In this document: piece after piece, positions 63,910-64,000 of the stretch | How the letters are laid out: each line of letters begins with the position of its first letter | Numbering within the stretch: position 1 is the first letter of the stretch | Origin: Levilactobacillus enshiensis | GTDB taxonomy: Bacteria > Bacillota > Bacilli > Lactobacillales > Lactobacillaceae | Reading direction: 5' to 3' | Length of the DNA: 64,000 bases | Assembly (NCBI RefSeq): GCF_007115095.1 | Contig: NZ_SULH01000009.1 | Location: 1-64,000 of the forward strand | The notes under the pieces: generated by a model | Told to the model about the DNA's origin: nothing | Seen by the model: the letters and a program-made list of their open reading frames with translations, nothing else | The model's database searches: none | Made by a program: the position numbers and the translations under genes

Positions 63910-64000
63910 CTAGTCCTTGGGTTCAACCCGCATCATCTGATCGGCGATGGCTTCGGCAAAGGGAATATCATGCGTCACCACGATTTGTGTAATGCCTTCG
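63910..64000 (-). CDS. amino acid ABC transporter ATP-binding protein, C-terminal end only (partial)
   Basis: The reverse strand reads QIVVTHDIPFAEAIADQMM, the switch-histidine region of a GlnQ-type ATPase, and ends RVEPKD before TAG (63912-63910). Only the last 29 codons are in the window; the rest lies beyond the right edge. It is upstream of the lipoprotein gene and belongs with it. The very short sequence after the H-loop is notable but cannot be judged here. Confidence 0.85.
   Translation of the reverse strand, partial: EGITQIVVTHDIPFAEAIADQMMRVEPKD

Noticed and set aside
1-64000. CRISPR array, prophage or toxin-antitoxin cassette
   Set aside because: No regularly spaced repeat of the right size, no phage structural genes and no recognisable toxin-antitoxin pair were found in any gap.

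Overview
The window reads as chromosomal DNA of a lactic acid bacterium, most likely the genus Levilactobacillus (L. brevis group). The reverse strand at positions 1-328 is the 5' end of a 16S rRNA gene whose first variable region resembles that group. All protein families are of low-GC Gram-positive type (CcpA, IreB, YutD, YtxK, RNase Y, CbpB, an alaS T-box), and gene order matches conserved lactobacillus blocks. Species cannot be fixed from this fragment. No prophage, CRISPR array, tRNA or intact insertion sequence was seen.

Layout: (1) 1-880, 16S start with tandem rrn promoters. (2) 0.9-8.4 kb, housekeeping genes: S1-domain stress protein, cyclophilin, PgpA, DedA, the yunD-yutD-yutF-DUF1461 operon, a phosphoesterase and an aldo/keto reductase. 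(3) 8.8-17.1 kb: amino-acid permease, then one reverse-strand series comGA-comGG, ytxK, ackA, with yebC upstream. (4) 17.4-19.6 kb: a forward amino-acid ABC transporter whose binding protein is fused to its permease. (5) 19.8-24.5 kb: a large LPXTG-anchored BspA-type surface protein and an unknown membrane protein. (6) 24.8-29.8 kb: the ccpA / pepQ divergent pair with a cre site, YtxG/YtxH-like proteins and an MscS channel. (7) 30.3-33.7 kb: cbpB, phosphoesterase, XTP diphosphatase, murI, yslB. (8) 33.7-47.9 kb: trxA, mutS2, cvpA, zapA, the yrzB-ruvX-ireB operon, alaS with T-box leader, DEAD-box helicase, nrnA, dinB, yajC, ruvBA. (9) 48-62.7 kb: mutL, mutS, ymdB, rny, recA, cinA, pgsA, rodZ, ymfH, ymfF, a DNA repair / RNA decay / envelope block syntenic with Bacillus. 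(10) 63.0-64 kb: a lipoprotein binding protein and the tail of its ABC ATPase.

The genes work mostly as a core genome: mismatch repair (mutSL), recombination (recA, ruvAB, ruvX), translesion synthesis (dinB), RNA turnover (rny, nrnA, DEAD-box helicase), cell division and envelope (zapA, rodZ, pgsA, murI), and carbon control (ccpA, ackA).

The least explained material is non-coding. A roughly 465-base MITE-like element sits between pepQ and its terminator, flanked by 12-base direct repeats. Two diverged relatives lie after mscS and upstream of dinB. Structured leaders precede ymdB-mutS-mutL and alaS, and a hairpin-rich gap follows mscS. Start codons were re-chosen from ribosome binding sites in about twenty genes, notably a likely CTG start for ytxK. 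All family calls were made by reading motifs; no database search was run.
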